This document shows, piece by piece, positions 15,745 through 24,809 of a stretch of 64,000 bases of DNA. Position 1 is the stretch's first letter. Each line of letters opens with the position of its first letter. The translations under genes and the position numbers were made by a program. Origin of the DNA: Pseudogemmobacter bohemicus (lineage in GTDB: Bacteria; Pseudomonadota; Alphaproteobacteria; Rhodobacterales; Rhodobacteraceae); NCBI RefSeq assembly GCF_003290025.1, contig NZ_QNHG01000007.1, positions 117,741 through 181,740 on the forward strand. Reading direction: 5' to 3'. Under the pieces are notes generated by a model that worked only from the letters and a program-made list of their open reading frames with translations, did no database searches and had not been told where the DNA came from.

Positions 15745-18700
15745 TTATTCCGCCGGTAGGACAGTCCCTTGGGTATTGCTGGCGGAACCCGTCTTGCTGA
15801 GGCGCTTATGCGTCCCGAAGAGTTTCATCACGAAGACAAAGAATACCGGCGCGAAGAGAACGCCGAGCACGGTGGCCGCGACCATACCGCCCACCACATT
15901 GATCCCGATGGCATTCTGGCTGGCGGCCGAGGGGCCGGTTGCAATGGCCATCGGCACCACGCCCATGGTGAAGGCAAGCGACGTCATCAGGATCGGGCGG
16001 AACCTGAGCCGGCAGGCCTCGACCGTGGCGGCCATCAGCTCCTGGCCTTCGGCGATCAGGTCTTTGGCAACCTCGACGATCAGAATGGCGTTCTTTGCCG
16101 AGAGCCCGACGATGGTGATCAGGCCGACGGTGAAGAAGACGTCATTCGAAAGCCCCGCCCACATCACCGCCGCGACCGAACCGATTGCGCCCATCGGCAC
16201 GATCAGCATGACAGAAAACGGGATCGACCAGCTGCCGTAAAGGCCGGCAAGGCAGAGGAAGACGAAGAGGATCGACAGCCCGATCAGCATCGGCGCCTGC
16301 GAGCCGCTTTCGATCTCCTGCCTCGACTGGCCGGTCCATTCATAGGCGAAGCCGGCCGGCAGTTCAGCGGCAAGGCGCTCCATCTCGGCGATGGCCTCGC
16401 CCGAGGAAAAGCCGGGTGCGGCCTCGCCGTTGATCCTGAGCGCGGGATAGCCGTTATAGCCCACGATCTGCGTCGGGCCATAGCCCCATTCCGCCGTGGC
16501 AAAGGACGAGAGCGGCACCATGCCCCCCTGCACATTGCGGACGTTGATCTTCATCACGTCTTCAATATTCATCCGGCTCGACGCTTCGGCCTGGACCATG
16601 ACACGCTGCATTTTCCCCGCATTGGGGAAGTCGTTCACATAGCCCGAGCCAAGCGCGACCGAGATGGTGCGGTTGATCTCGCCAAAGGTGACGCCGAAGG
16701 CATTGGCCTTCTCGCGATCGACTTTGAGGCTCAGCTGCGGGCCGGCGGGGAGGCCTTCGATATACATCTGGCCAAGGATCGGGCTGTCCGCGGCCCCCGC
16801 CATGATCTGCCCGGCGGCGGCCTGCAAGGCGGCATTGCCCATATTTGCGCGGTCTTGCAGACGGAAGGCAAAGCCCGAGCTGGTCCCCAGCCCCTGGATC
16901 GGCGGCGGCGACAGCGCGAAGGCGATGGAATCGCGGATCGAGAACAGCATTCCCGAAAGCTGACCGGCAAGACCACCGGCAGACAACTCGGGCGTGGTGC
17001 GTTCGGCCCAGTCTTTAAGCGTCACAAAGGCAAGGCCCGAATTCGGCCCCTGGCCGAAGAAGGAATAGCCCTGGATCACCACGATGGAATCGACGCCATC
17101 CATGCCAAGGGCAAAGCCCTCTGCCTGTTTGGTGACTTCGCGCAGGCGGAAGGTGGTGGCGCCGGGCGGAGCCTGGAGGTTGGCGATCAGGAAGCCCTGG
17201 TCTTCATCGGGCAGGAAGGCCGAGGGGATTTTGACATAGAACCAGCCAAGCCCGGCAACCAGCGCCAGATAGATGATCATCATCCGGCCCGCCCGCCGAG
17301 TCAGCCCGCCGACAAGGCCGGTATAGCCTTTGGTGGCGCGGTCGAAATTGCGGTTGAACCAGCCGAAGGGGCCACGTTTCGCGTGACCGTGACCCTTGGC
17401 GACCGGCTTGAGGAAGGTCGCGCAAAGCGCAGGCGTCAGCGAGAGCGCAAGGAAAGCCGAGAACGCAATCGACACAACCATCGTCAGCGAGAATTGCTGA
17501 TAGATGATGCCGACCGATCCCGGGAAGAAGGCCAGCGGAATGAACACCGCCATCAGCGCCAGCGTGATCCCGACAATCGCGCCGGAAATCTGCCCCATCG
17601 CCTTTTTCGAGGCCTCTTTCGGTGAGAGCCCCTCTTCGGACATGATCCGCTCGACGTTTTCCACCACCACGATGGCGTCATCGACGAGGATACCGATGGC
17701 GAGGATCATCGCAAACATGGTGAGTACGTTGATCGAGAACCCCGCCGCCAGCATCACCGCCAGCGTTCCCGCCAGCGCGATCGGCACCACAAGGGTCGGG
17801 ATCACGGTATAGCGGAAATTCTGCAGGAAGACGAACATCACGACAAAGACCAGACCCACGGCCTCCAGCAGCGTCATCACCACCTTCTGGATCGAGGCCG
17901 AGACGAAGGGCGTGGTGTCATAGGGGATCTCATAGCCGATCCCCTCGGGGAAGAGCGGCTCAAGCCGTTCCATCACCGCGCGCACGCCCGCTGCCGTGTC
18001 CAGCGCATTGCCGGTGGGCGACAGCTGGATGCCGATGGCGGCGGTATCCTGGCCATTGAGGAAGGTCTTGAAAGCGTACATCTCGGCGTCGATTTCGATC
18101 CGCGCGACGTCCTTGAGCTGCACCAGACCGCCGCCCTCTGCCGAGCGCAGCACGATATTGCCGAATTGCTCAGGTGTAGAGAGCTGACCGGTGACCAGCA
18201 GGGTTGCCTGCAGCTGGGTGCCGGCGGGGGCGGGGTCTGCGCCTACCGACCCGGCAGCAACCTGGGCGTTTTGTTCGGCAATCGCCGCGGTGATATCGGT
18301 CACCGAGAGGTCAAGACCCACCAGCTTTGCCGGGTCGATCCAGACCCTGAGCGCGCGTTCGGTCGCAAAGACCTGGGCGCGGCCGACACCGTCGACACGG
18401 CGCAGTTCATTGACGATATTGCGCGAAATGTAATCGCCAAGGGCCACCGCATCGAGACCGCTTTCTTCGGTTGCGGTCAGCGCCACAATCATCAGAAAGC
18501 CCGCGCCGGCCTCTTCGACCAGGACACCCTGTTGCTGCACCTGTTGCGGCAGGGCGGATTCCACCCGGCGCAGACGGTTTTGCGTGTCGACCACGGCCTG
18601 GGCCACTTCGGTCCCGGCCTCGAAGGTCACATCAATGGTGACCGCACCGGTCGATTCCGAGGTGCTCTGGAAATAGAGCATGCCGGGAATGCCGTTCAGC

Positions 18701-18903
18701 TCTTCCTCGATGGGCTGGGTGACCTGCTGATACAGATCCTCCGGCGAGGCGCCGGCGAAACGGGTCGAGATCGAGACCTGCGGCGGCGCAACATCGGGAT
18801 ATTGCGAGACCGGCAGCATCGGCAGCGACAGCGCCCCCGCCAGCGTTATGAAGATCGCGATGACCCAGGCAAGAACCGGGTTGTCGATAAAAAACTTTGC
18901 CAT
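15745..18903 (-). CDS. RND multidrug efflux transporter, AcrB/MexB-like HAE1 type (1052 aa)
   Basis: It is a proton-driven inner-membrane pump expelling hydrophobic compounds. Length (1052) and sequence match the HAE1 family: MAKFFIDNPVLAWVIAIFI at the start, the paired Asp of helix 4 in ILVDDAIVVVEN, ISVALGSGYVNDFPN in the docking region, and GLSAKNAILIVEVAKD in helix 10. Twelve membrane segments and two large periplasmic loops are implied. It starts 10 nt after the stop of the adaptor gene and precedes the outer-membrane factor, so the whole pump is one operon. Confidence 0.93.
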   Translation of the reverse strand: MAKFFIDNPVLAWVIAIFITLAGALSLPMLPVSQYPDVAPPQVSISTRFAGASPEDLYQQVTQPIEEELNGIPGMLYFQSTSESTGAVTIDVTFEAGTEVAQAVVDTQNRLRRVESALPQQVQQQGVLVEEAGAGFLMIVALTATEESGLDAVALGDYISRNIVNELRRVDGVGRAQVFATERALRVWIDPAKLVGLDLSVTDITAAIAEQNAQVAAGSVGADPAPAGTQLQATLLVTGQLSTPEQFGNIVLRSAEGGGLVQLKDVARIEIDAEMYAFKTFLNGQDTAAIGIQLSPTGNALDTAAGVRAVMERLEPLFPEGIGYEIPYDTTPFVSASIQKVVMTLLEAVGLVFVVMFVFLQNFRYTVIPTLVVPIALAGTLAVMLAAGFSINVLTMFAMILAIGILVDDAIVVVENVERIMSEEGLSPKEASKKAMGQISGAIVGITLALMAVFIPLAFFPGSVGIIYQQFSLTMVVSIAFSAFLALSLTPALCATFLKPVAKGHGHAKRGPFGWFNRNFDRATKGYTGLVGGLTRRAGRMMIIYLALVAGLGWFYVKIPSAFLPDEDQGFLIANLQAPPGATTFRLREVTKQAEGFALGMDGVDSIVVIQGYSFFGQGPNSGLAFVTLKDWAERTTPELSAGGLAGQLSGMLFSIRDSIAFALSPPPIQGLGTSSGFAFRLQDRANMGNAALQAAAGQIMAGAADSPILGQMYIEGLPAGPQLSLKVDREKANAFGVTFGEINRTISVALGSGYVNDFPNAGKMQRVMVQAEASSRMNIEDVMKINVRNVQGGMVPLSSFATAEWGYGPTQIVGYNGYPALRINGEAAPGFSSGEAIAEMERLAAELPAGFAYEWTGQSRQEIESGSQAPMLIGLSILFVFLCLAGLYGSWSIPFSVMLIVPMGAIGSVAAVMWAGLSNDVFFTVGLITIVGLSAKNAILIVEVAKDLIAEGQELMAATVEACRLRFRPILMTSLAFTMGVVPMAIATGPSAASQNAIGINVVGGMVAATVLGVLFAPVFFVFVMKLFGTHKRLSKTGSASNTQGTVLPAE

Positions 18904-18913
18904 GGATCAGGTC

Positions 18914-20110
18914 TCAGTTCGTGCCGGCTTCTGCCGGGGCAGCAAGCGCTTTGGCGCAGACATCAGGCGGCGTGTCGCCGGTCGAAGGGTCAGCCCAGCA
19001 GACAGGGGACACCGGCGCGCCGGGGCCCATTTTCTGGAACCCGTCGACGATCAGCATATCACCGGTGGCAAGGCCCTCATGCACGGTGACGCGGTTGCCG
19101 ACCGAACGGCCTAGGGTGACCTGGCGCAGCTCTGCCACGCCATTCGCCACCACATAGACCATCGCCGCGCCGGACGCATCGCGCTGCACCGCCTGGCCGG
19201 GGATCGCGAAAGCCGCCGTCTCGGTCGCCTGTTCCACGGAAACGCGGACATACATGCCGGGCAGCAGGATGCCGTCCGGATTGGGGAATTCGGCGCGCAG
19301 CGTCACCTGGCCGGAGGACCGCTCAACCGAGGCCTCGGCGAAAAGAAGCTTGCCGGGATGGGTATATTGCGAGCCGTCATCCAGCAGCAGCACGACTTTG
19401 GCGGCGCCGGGCTCAACCTGCATCAGCGCGCCGGAATCCAGCGCCTGGCGCAGACGCAACAATTCAGAGACCGGTTGCTGCATATCGGCATAGACCGGAT
19501 CAAGCTGCTGGATCGTGGTCAGCACCTCGCCCTGGGCGGAAACCAGCGCGCCTTCGGTGGTCTGCGCGCGGCCAATGCGGCCGGAAATCGGCGCCTTCAC
19601 CTCGGTATAGCCCAGGTTGATCTCGGCGGCGCGCAGCTGCGCTTTGGCCTCTGCCAGGGCGGCGGCAGCCTGGAGGCGTGTCGCGGTGGCGGTCTCGAAC
19701 TCGGCCTGGCTGGTGATGTTGCGCTCATTGAGCGAGGCATAGCGCCGCTCGGTCGCTTCAGCCTCGGCCAGCACGGCCTCGGCGCGCGCGACAGAGGCCT
19801 TCGCCGCATCGACCGCGATCTCGTAACTGGCGCGGTCCAGCCGGAACAGCACATCGCCCTCTTTCACGAGGCTGCCCTGTTCAAAGACCCGGCTCTCGAT
19901 GATGCCGCCGACCCGAGGACGCACATCGGCGACCTGGGTTGCGGAAACCCGGCCCGGCAGTTCCGAGGTCACGGCGATATTCTCGGGTGTGACAACCACC
20001 ACACCGACCGGGGCGGGCGGCATCGCCCCCTCCTGCGCCAAAATCGAAGTGGTCGACAACAGGGACATGCCGGCGACAACGGCCAGGGCACGGAAAAGCG
20101 ATACGGGCAT
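18914..20110 (-). CDS. RND efflux periplasmic adaptor protein, AcrA/MexA-like (398 aa)
   Basis: It is a periplasmic adaptor linking pump and duct. The signal peptide is about residues 1-24 (AGMSLLSTTSILAQ). The typical order of beta-barrel, lipoyl and hairpin pieces is visible: VTSELPGRVSATQVADVRP, GSLVKEGDVLFRLD, an Ala-rich coiled hairpin, then GYTEVKAPISGRIGRA and AFAIPGQAVQ. The C-terminus contains two Cys (VCWADPSTGDTPPDVCAKA), unusual for the family and possibly disulphide-bonded. I start at the ATG at 20110, at the signal peptide; the frame upstream to 20386 is antisense to the regulator. Confidence 0.88.
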   Translation of the reverse strand: MPVSLFRALAVVAGMSLLSTTSILAQEGAMPPAPVGVVVVTPENIAVTSELPGRVSATQVADVRPRVGGIIESRVFEQGSLVKEGDVLFRLDRASYEIAVDAAKASVARAEAVLAEAEATERRYASLNERNITSQAEFETATATRLQAAAALAEAKAQLRAAEINLGYTEVKAPISGRIGRAQTTEGALVSAQGEVLTTIQQLDPVYADMQQPVSELLRLRQALDSGALMQVEPGAAKVVLLLDDGSQYTHPGKLLFAEASVERSSGQVTLRAEFPNPDGILLPGMYVRVSVEQATETAAFAIPGQAVQRDASGAAMVYVVANGVAELRQVTLGRSVGNRVTVHEGLATGDMLIVDGFQKMGPGAPVSPVCWADPSTGDTPPDVCAKALAAPAEAGTN

Positions 20111-20158
20111 AGGATGTCCTGAAAAGCAGGGAGGAGAAGTCAGGTTTGTTCTGGTCGT

Positions 20159-20212
20159 ATGTCCAAGTTGAACGCATGTCCAGCTTGTTTTTGCGCCATG
20201 ACCTGATAAAAT
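20159..20212. promoter_or_regulatory. divergent promoter/operator between TetR gene and efflux operon
   Basis: Two direct repeats, ATGTCCAAGTTG (20159-20170) and ATGTCCAGCTTG (20176-20187), sit 17 bp apart. They also give a near-inverted pair CAAGTT/AGCTTG. A rightward promoter-like pair TTGTTT (20185-20190), 16 bp, TAAAAT (20207-20212) overlaps the second repeat. A TetR dimer bound here could block both directions. Confidence 0.45.
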
Positions 20213-20242
20213 GAATGAAATGCTGAAATCGGAGGCAGTGAT

Positions 20243-20842
20243 TTGGCCTATATGTCGCGCGAGGCACGGCGCGAGCAGATTATGAATGCTGTGGTTGAAC
20301 TTGTGGCGCAGGAGGGACTTGCGGCGGCCACGGTGCGGCGCATTGCCTGCCAGTTGCAGTGTTCGCCCGGCCAGATCCACCACCATTTCGATTCGGCCGA
20401 AGCGCTGCGCGCCGAGGCCGTGCGTGAGGTCTGGAGCCGGCTGGAGCCGCAGCTGGTGACCGCTTTGCGCAAATTGCCGCCGCGCGAAAGGCTGGTCACG
20501 GTGCTGTCGGGCTGCAAGGCGCAGATCCTTGGCGAGGACAATCCGCTGCTGATGGTTGCCGAGCGGCTCTGGAGCGAGGCCTGGGAGACGCGGCGCGATT
20601 CCGCAGTGCGAGTGGCGATTGTCGAAGGCGTCGGCAAGATGCGCAACGAGATTTGCGCCAGCCTGTCCGAGGGCGTGGCGGCAGGGGATTTCCCGGCCGG
20701 CATGGATGTGCCGCGGATGTCACTTCTGCTGATCGCCGCCTCGCAGGGCTTTGATTTTCTGGAAGAAGTCGGGATCGAGAACGAACTTGGCATCGACAAA
20801 CGCAGCTATATCGAGGAAGTGCTGCGCCGCGAGGGGCTCTGA
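20243..20842 (+). CDS. TetR/AcrR-family regulator of the efflux operon (199 aa)
   Basis: The N-terminal helix-turn-helix (residues about 5-50) reads ARREQIMNAVVELVAQEG, then LAAATVRRIACQLQCSPGQI and HHHFDS, typical of TetR repressors and close in style to BetI. The remainder is an all-helical ligand domain. A perfect GGAGG lies 7 nt before a TTG at 20243, making this the likely start; the in-frame ATG at 20252 is 16 nt from that site. It is divergent from the RND operon and presumably represses it until a substrate binds. Confidence 0.85.
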   Translation: MAYMSREARREQIMNAVVELVAQEGLAAATVRRIACQLQCSPGQIHHHFDSAEALRAEAVREVWSRLEPQLVTALRKLPPRERLVTVLSGCKAQILGEDNPLLMVAERLWSEAWETRRDSAVRVAIVEGVGKMRNEICASLSEGVAAGDFPAGMDVPRMSLLLIAASQGFDFLEEVGIENELGIDKRSYIEEVLRREGL

Positions 20843-20868
20843 GGCCCGGGGCTGTGAGCCCGAAGGCC

Positions 20869-21849
20869 TCAGCCGAGGCCGCTGATCTCGATCAGGATCA
20901 TGTCGTGATCCGAGAGCGGCCTCCCGTCGGGATCGGTCGATTCCACGATCCAGGACCGCGCGACCTGCAATCCGCGCGTCAGGAACCAATCAAGCTTCAT
21001 CGCACGGTCCGGCCAGCGGGTGATCAGGCTGGGGCGGGTGGTCATCTGACCCTCCGGCCCGCCATGGCTGGTAAAGCCGCGTGACCCGGCAAGGCCGAAC
21101 AGTGTCTCGGCCTGCCAGCCGCCCGCGATATGGTTGCCGGTGTTCAGATCGCCGCCGATCAGCGCCGGCAGGCCGGGAAAGCGCTGGTCGATCAGGTCGA
21201 TGATCGCGCTCATCTGCGCTGCGCGGCCCGATGCGGTGCTGACGCTTTCAAGATGGGTCGAGACCATGACCACCGGGCCGTCAACCGTCGTGATCAGGCC
21301 ACCAATCGCGATGCGTTCCCCAAGGCGCGGCTGGTCGCCGCCATCGAGAAACCAGTGCCGCTCACCCGGCAGGCGCAAGAGGAAAGGGTGTTCAAAACCG
21401 GCAAGGCTCAGCGCGGCATTGCCGTGAAATCCGCGTGCATTGTGGTCATCACGGCAGAAATCGCGTTCGGTTTCCGAGCCGAGGCCGAGTTCCAGAAACT
21501 CAACGCCGTAAAGGTAATCCATGCCAAGCGCTTCGGCGAGATCTGCGGTGGTGTGGCGCTGGCCGGTGCGGGCCATGCCGTCATCCATCTCGGAGAGCAA
21601 CACCACAGCCGCACCGCTGGTCGCGATCTTTGCAGCGCTGGCAGCGGAAAACAGACAGCGTTCGAGATTCCAGGCCGCGACGGTCAGCGGAAAGCCCGGC
21701 GCGACCCCGGTGCCGGTGCCGCCGGCCTCGATCCCGGTCATAGCGGGCAGACGGGCGAGATACGCGTCATGCATCGCGACACTGCGGGGCAGGGCGCGGA
21801 TCTCGTCGCCGGTGCCTTCCGGTGGCAGAGGCAGGCGTGGCAGGATCAT
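20869..21849 (-). CDS. endonuclease/exonuclease/phosphatase-fold phosphodiesterase (326 aa)
   Basis: The protein shows the order of the Mg-dependent EEP fold: AAWNLERC (Asn), [13 protein letters not shown] (Glu metal ligand), STHLESVS (His region), GGDLNTGNH (Asp-x-Asn), and the C-terminal [10 protein letters not shown] (Asp-His). There is no signal peptide, so it is probably cytosolic. It is the last gene of the ugp-type operon and overlaps the ATPase stop as ATGA. Given that context, hydrolysis of an imported glycerophosphodiester or related phosphodiester is a fair inference; DNA or lipid substrates remain possible. Confidence 0.75.
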   Translation of the reverse strand: MILPRLPLPPEGTGDEIRALPRSVAMHDAYLARLPAMTGIEAGGTGTGVAPGFPLTVAAWNLERCLFSAASAAKIATSGAAVVLLSEMDDGMARTGQRHTTADLAEALGMDYLYGVEFLELGLGSETERDFCRDDHNARGFHGNAALSLAGFEHPFLLRLPGERHWFLDGGDQPRLGERIAIGGLITTVDGPVVMVSTHLESVSTASGRAAQMSAIIDLIDQRFPGLPALIGGDLNTGNHIAGGWQAETLFGLAGSRGFTSHGGPEGQMTTRPSLITRWPDRAMKLDWFLTRGLQVARSWIVESTDPDGRPLSDHDMILIEISGLG

Positions 21850-22931
21850 GCGGTCTCCGTCACGGCGAGGCCCGGGCGCGCGGCAGTGGCGATGCGCCTG
21901 CCCGAGGTGGTGTCGAACAGATGCAGCCTGGCCGCCGCCACCGAGAGGCGCATCTCGCTGCCGACCGGTACGGCGGGATCAAGGGCCAGAACCACGGGCT
22001 GGCCCTCGATATGGCCATGGACCAGGCGCTGCGCCCCCAGCTCCTCGATGAAATCAGGACGGAAGGGCAGGCCGGTGGCGGCAGGGGTCAGGTCTTCGGC
22101 GCGGATCCCCAGTGTCACCGCTCCCCTTGCTGCCGGCAGATGGCCCAGCTCGATCACCGAAGTGCCAAGCCGCAGCCGCGCGCCCTCAAGCCCGGCATCC
22201 AACAAATTCATCGCCGGCGAGCCGATGAAAGAGGCCACAAAGGTCGAGGCCGGCCGGTGATAGATGTCAAGCGGCGCCCCCACCTGCTCGATCCGGCCAC
22301 CGTTCAGCACGACCAGCCGGTCGGCCAGCGTCATCGCCTCAAGCTGGTCATGGGTGACGTAAAGCGCAGTGGTGCCGAGGCGCTTTTGCAGCCGACGGAT
22401 CTCGCCCCGCATGGTGACGCGCAGTTTCGCATCCAGATTGGAGAGCGGCTCGTCGAAGAGGAACGCGGAGGGCTGGCGCACCACCGCGCGGCCCATCGCA
22501 ACCCGCTGGCGCTGGCCACCCGAAAGCGCGCGGGGCTTGCGGTCGAGATAGGGGCCAAGCTCCAGCATCCTGGCCGCTTCGGCCACCCGCGTCTCGATCT
22601 CTGCCTTCGGTGTGCGGCGGTTCTTCAGCCCGTAAGCCATGTTTTCCCGCACCGTCATATGCGGATAGAGCGCGTAATTCTGGAACACCATCGCAATGTC
22701 ACGGTCGGCGGGATCGAGGCGGTTCACCACCCGATCCCCGATCCTCACCTCGCCGCCCGAGATGTCTTCCAGCCCCGCCACCATGCGCAAAAGCGTCGAC
22801 TTGCCGCAGCCCGAGGGGCCAACCAGCACGATAAACTCGCCATCGCGGATCGAAAGATTGATCCCCGTGACCGAAGGCGCGGGCGCCCCCGGATAGGTTT
22901 TCGACACATCGGTAATCGTGATCGAGGCCAT
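21846..22931 (-). CDS. ugpC: ABC transporter ATPase, UgpC/MalK type (361 aa)
   Basis: It energises the CUT1 importer. Walker A is GPSGCGKST, the signature is [14 protein letters not shown], Walker B is [11 protein letters not shown], and the switch His is in [15 protein letters not shown]. The C-terminal third (from about residue 235) is the regulatory TOBE region found in MalK/UgpC. The start overlaps the permease stop as TAATG and the stop overlaps the next gene as ATGA, so translation is coupled along the operon. Substrate assignment (sn-glycerol-3-phosphate or its diesters) rests on similarity of the whole set. Confidence 0.88.
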   Translation of the reverse strand: MASITITDVSKTYPGAPAPSVTGINLSIRDGEFIVLVGPSGCGKSTLLRMVAGLEDISGGEVRIGDRVVNRLDPADRDIAMVFQNYALYPHMTVRENMAYGLKNRRTPKAEIETRVAEAARMLELGPYLDRKPRALSGGQRQRVAMGRAVVRQPSAFLFDEPLSNLDAKLRVTMRGEIRRLQKRLGTTALYVTHDQLEAMTLADRLVVLNGGRIEQVGAPLDIYHRPASTFVASFIGSPAMNLLDAGLEGARLRLGTSVIELGHLPAARGAVTLGIRAEDLTPAATGLPFRPDFIEELGAQRLVHGHIEGQPVVLALDPAVPVGSEMRLSVAAARLHLFDTTSGRRIATAARPGLAVTETA

Positions 22932-23773
22932 TATTTATCGCTTTCCGTCAGGCCCTTGATGAACCAGCGCTGGAACACCACCACCACGATCACGGGCGGC
23001 AGCAGCGCCAGAACGGCAAGGGCGAAGGCTTCGTTGTAATCGGGGATCTGGCTGCCGATCCAGACCTGGAGGATCTGCTTGATGCCGCGCATCAGGGTGA
23101 AGAAGCGTTCCTCGGTCGTCATCAGCATCGGCCAGAGATACTGATTCCAGCCATAGACGAACATGATGATGAAGATCGCCGCCATCATGGTTTTCGAGAG
23201 CGGGATCAGGACGTCCCACAGAAATTTCCACGGGCCGGCACCGTCGATGCGGGCGGCCTCCAGCAACTCATCCGGGACGGATTTGAAGAACTGGCGAAAA
23301 TAGAACGTTCCGGTGGCCGAGGCCAGCAGCGGCACGATCAGCCCGGTATAACTGTTCAGCAGCCCCAGCGAGGACATGACCTGGTAAGAGGGCATGATGC
23401 GGACTTCCAATGGCAACAATAGCGTCGTGAAGATGATCCAGAACAGGAATGTCGCGAAACGGAACCGGAAATAGACCAGCGCATAAGCGGCGGCCATCGA
23501 AAGCACGATCTTGCCCACCGCAAAGCCGACGCCAAGAATCAGCGAGTTCATCAGCATGGTCATGCCGGTGACCTGGCCGGTGAATCCGCCCTGACGGGTC
23601 AGCACGGTCTGATAGGTCTCGACCGCGTTGTCACCCGGGGTGAGGTAAAGGCCATTCATATGGATATCGACCGCCGAATGGGTCGAGGTCATCACGGCGA
23701 CCAGGACCGGCACGCACATGAACAGCGTGCCAAGGATCAGGATGAGGTGGTCAAAGGGTCGGATCCGGTTCAT
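22931..23773 (-). CDS. ugpE: ABC transporter permease, UgpE type (280 aa)
   Basis: It is an inner-membrane subunit with about six helices; the first is [19 protein letters not shown]. The cytoplasmic EAA loop that contacts the ATPase reads [20 protein letters not shown]. Length fits UgpE (about 280). It lies 4 nt after UgpA and overlaps UgpC by one base. The early periplasmic stretch ([21 protein letters not shown]) is in line with UgpE proteins. Confidence 0.87.
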   Translation of the reverse strand: MNRIRPFDHLILILGTLFMCVPVLVAVMTSTHSAVDIHMNGLYLTPGDNAVETYQTVLTRQGGFTGQVTGMTMLMNSLILGVGFAVGKIVLSMAAAYALVYFRFRFATFLFWIIFTTLLLPLEVRIMPSYQVMSSLGLLNSYTGLIVPLLASATGTFYFRQFFKSVPDELLEAARIDGAGPWKFLWDVLIPLSKTMMAAIFIIMFVYGWNQYLWPMLMTTEERFFTLMRGIKQILQVWIGSQIPDYNEAFALAVLALLPPVIVVVVFQRWFIKGLTESDK

Positions 23774-23777
23774 CGCC

Positions 23778-24737
23778 TCACCCGTAATGCACGCGGCGTT
23801 CCAGCCAGCGGAACTGGATCAGCGTCAGGACCAGCACGATCACCATCAGGATCACCGATTGCGCCGCCGATCCGCCAATATCATTGCCGCGGAAGCCGTC
23901 ATTATAGACCTTGTACACAAGGGTCAGCGGGTTGTTCGCGGGCTTGTCCTTCACCATCACGTCGATCACTGCGAAAGTGTCGAACAGCGCGTAAGTGATG
24001 TTGATGATCAGCAGGAAAAACGCGGTCGGCGCCAGCAAGGGCAGGATCGCGGTGCGGAACCTTGTGAACCCGTTGCGGCAGTCGATCACCGACGCTTCGC
24101 GGACGCTTGCCGGGATCCCCTGCAGGCCCGAAAGGAAGAAGATGAAGTTGTAGGGCACCTGCTTCCAGACAGAGACCAGGATCATCGCAAAGGCGGTATC
24201 CCAGTAATTGATGCCGACCTTCATGTCATAGCCGAACCAGGCGGCAAGCTGGACGAAGGGTCCGATATGCTGGTCAAACAGCATCATCCCCATCAGCCCG
24301 GCAACCGGCGGCGCGATGGCATAGACCGCGATCAGCGCGGTGCGATAAGCGGTGCGGCCCCGGATCACTTTATCGGCCTTGACGGCGAACAAGAGCCCCA
24401 GCCCCAGCGAAAACCCGGTTACCAGAACCGTGAACAGCGCGGTAAATCCCGCGATCCGCTGATACTCCGCCGATCCGAGCGCGTCCTTGTAATTGTCGAG
24501 CCCGACAAAGGTGGCGCCAAAGCCGAACGGGTCTTCGATATAGAAGGATGAGGTGATCGCCTGGACCGAGGGCCAGTAGAAAAATACGAAAATCACCGCC
24601 AGCTGCGGCGCCAGAAACAGCCAGGGCAGCAAGGGCTGATCGAACTGAACAGGTTTCGCGGGCGCGGCCCTGGCGGGGCGGGACAGCCAGCGCCGGATCA
24701 TTCCGGCAGATTTCATGGGTTGGGCGGCGTCACTCAT
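23778..24737 (-). CDS. ugpA: ABC transporter permease, UgpA type (319 aa)
   Basis: It is an inner-membrane subunit with a cytosolic N-terminus of about 35 residues and six predicted helices. The EAA loop reads SVREASVIDCRNGFTRFRTA, with Cys where Gly is usual (IDG), a small deviation. FIEDPFGFGATFVGLDNYK early in the protein matches the UgpA pattern. It follows ugpB after 72 nt that contain a hairpin, so it may be transcribed at a lower level than the binding protein. Confidence 0.86.
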   Translation of the reverse strand: MSDAAQPMKSAGMIRRWLSRPARAAPAKPVQFDQPLLPWLFLAPQLAVIFVFFYWPSVQAITSSFYIEDPFGFGATFVGLDNYKDALGSAEYQRIAGFTALFTVLVTGFSLGLGLLFAVKADKVIRGRTAYRTALIAVYAIAPPVAGLMGMMLFDQHIGPFVQLAAWFGYDMKVGINYWDTAFAMILVSVWKQVPYNFIFFLSGLQGIPASVREASVIDCRNGFTRFRTAILPLLAPTAFFLLIINITYALFDTFAVIDVMVKDKPANNPLTLVYKVYNDGFRGNDIGGSAAQSVILMVIVLVLTLIQFRWLERRVHYG

Positions 24738-24767
24738 CAGTGGCCTTTACGGGCGGAAACAGCGAGA

Positions 24768-24792
24768 CCGGGCCCGCTTCGCGCAGGCCCGG
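24768..24792 (-). terminator. intercistronic hairpin after ugpB
   Basis: Seven-bp arms CCGGGCC (24768-24774) and GGCCCGG (24786-24792) lie between ugpB and ugpA. There is no T-run, so this looks like an RNA-stabilising or partially terminating stem that lets the binding protein outnumber the membrane subunits. Confidence 0.45.
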
Positions 24793-24809
24793 CTGTCTAC
24801 AAAAAGGGG

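Noticed and set aside
15769-17625. Long rightward open frame (618 codons) opposite the RND transporter
   Set aside because: Antisense to a clear HAE1 transporter; composition is Arg/His/Gly-rich without motifs or a ribosome site.
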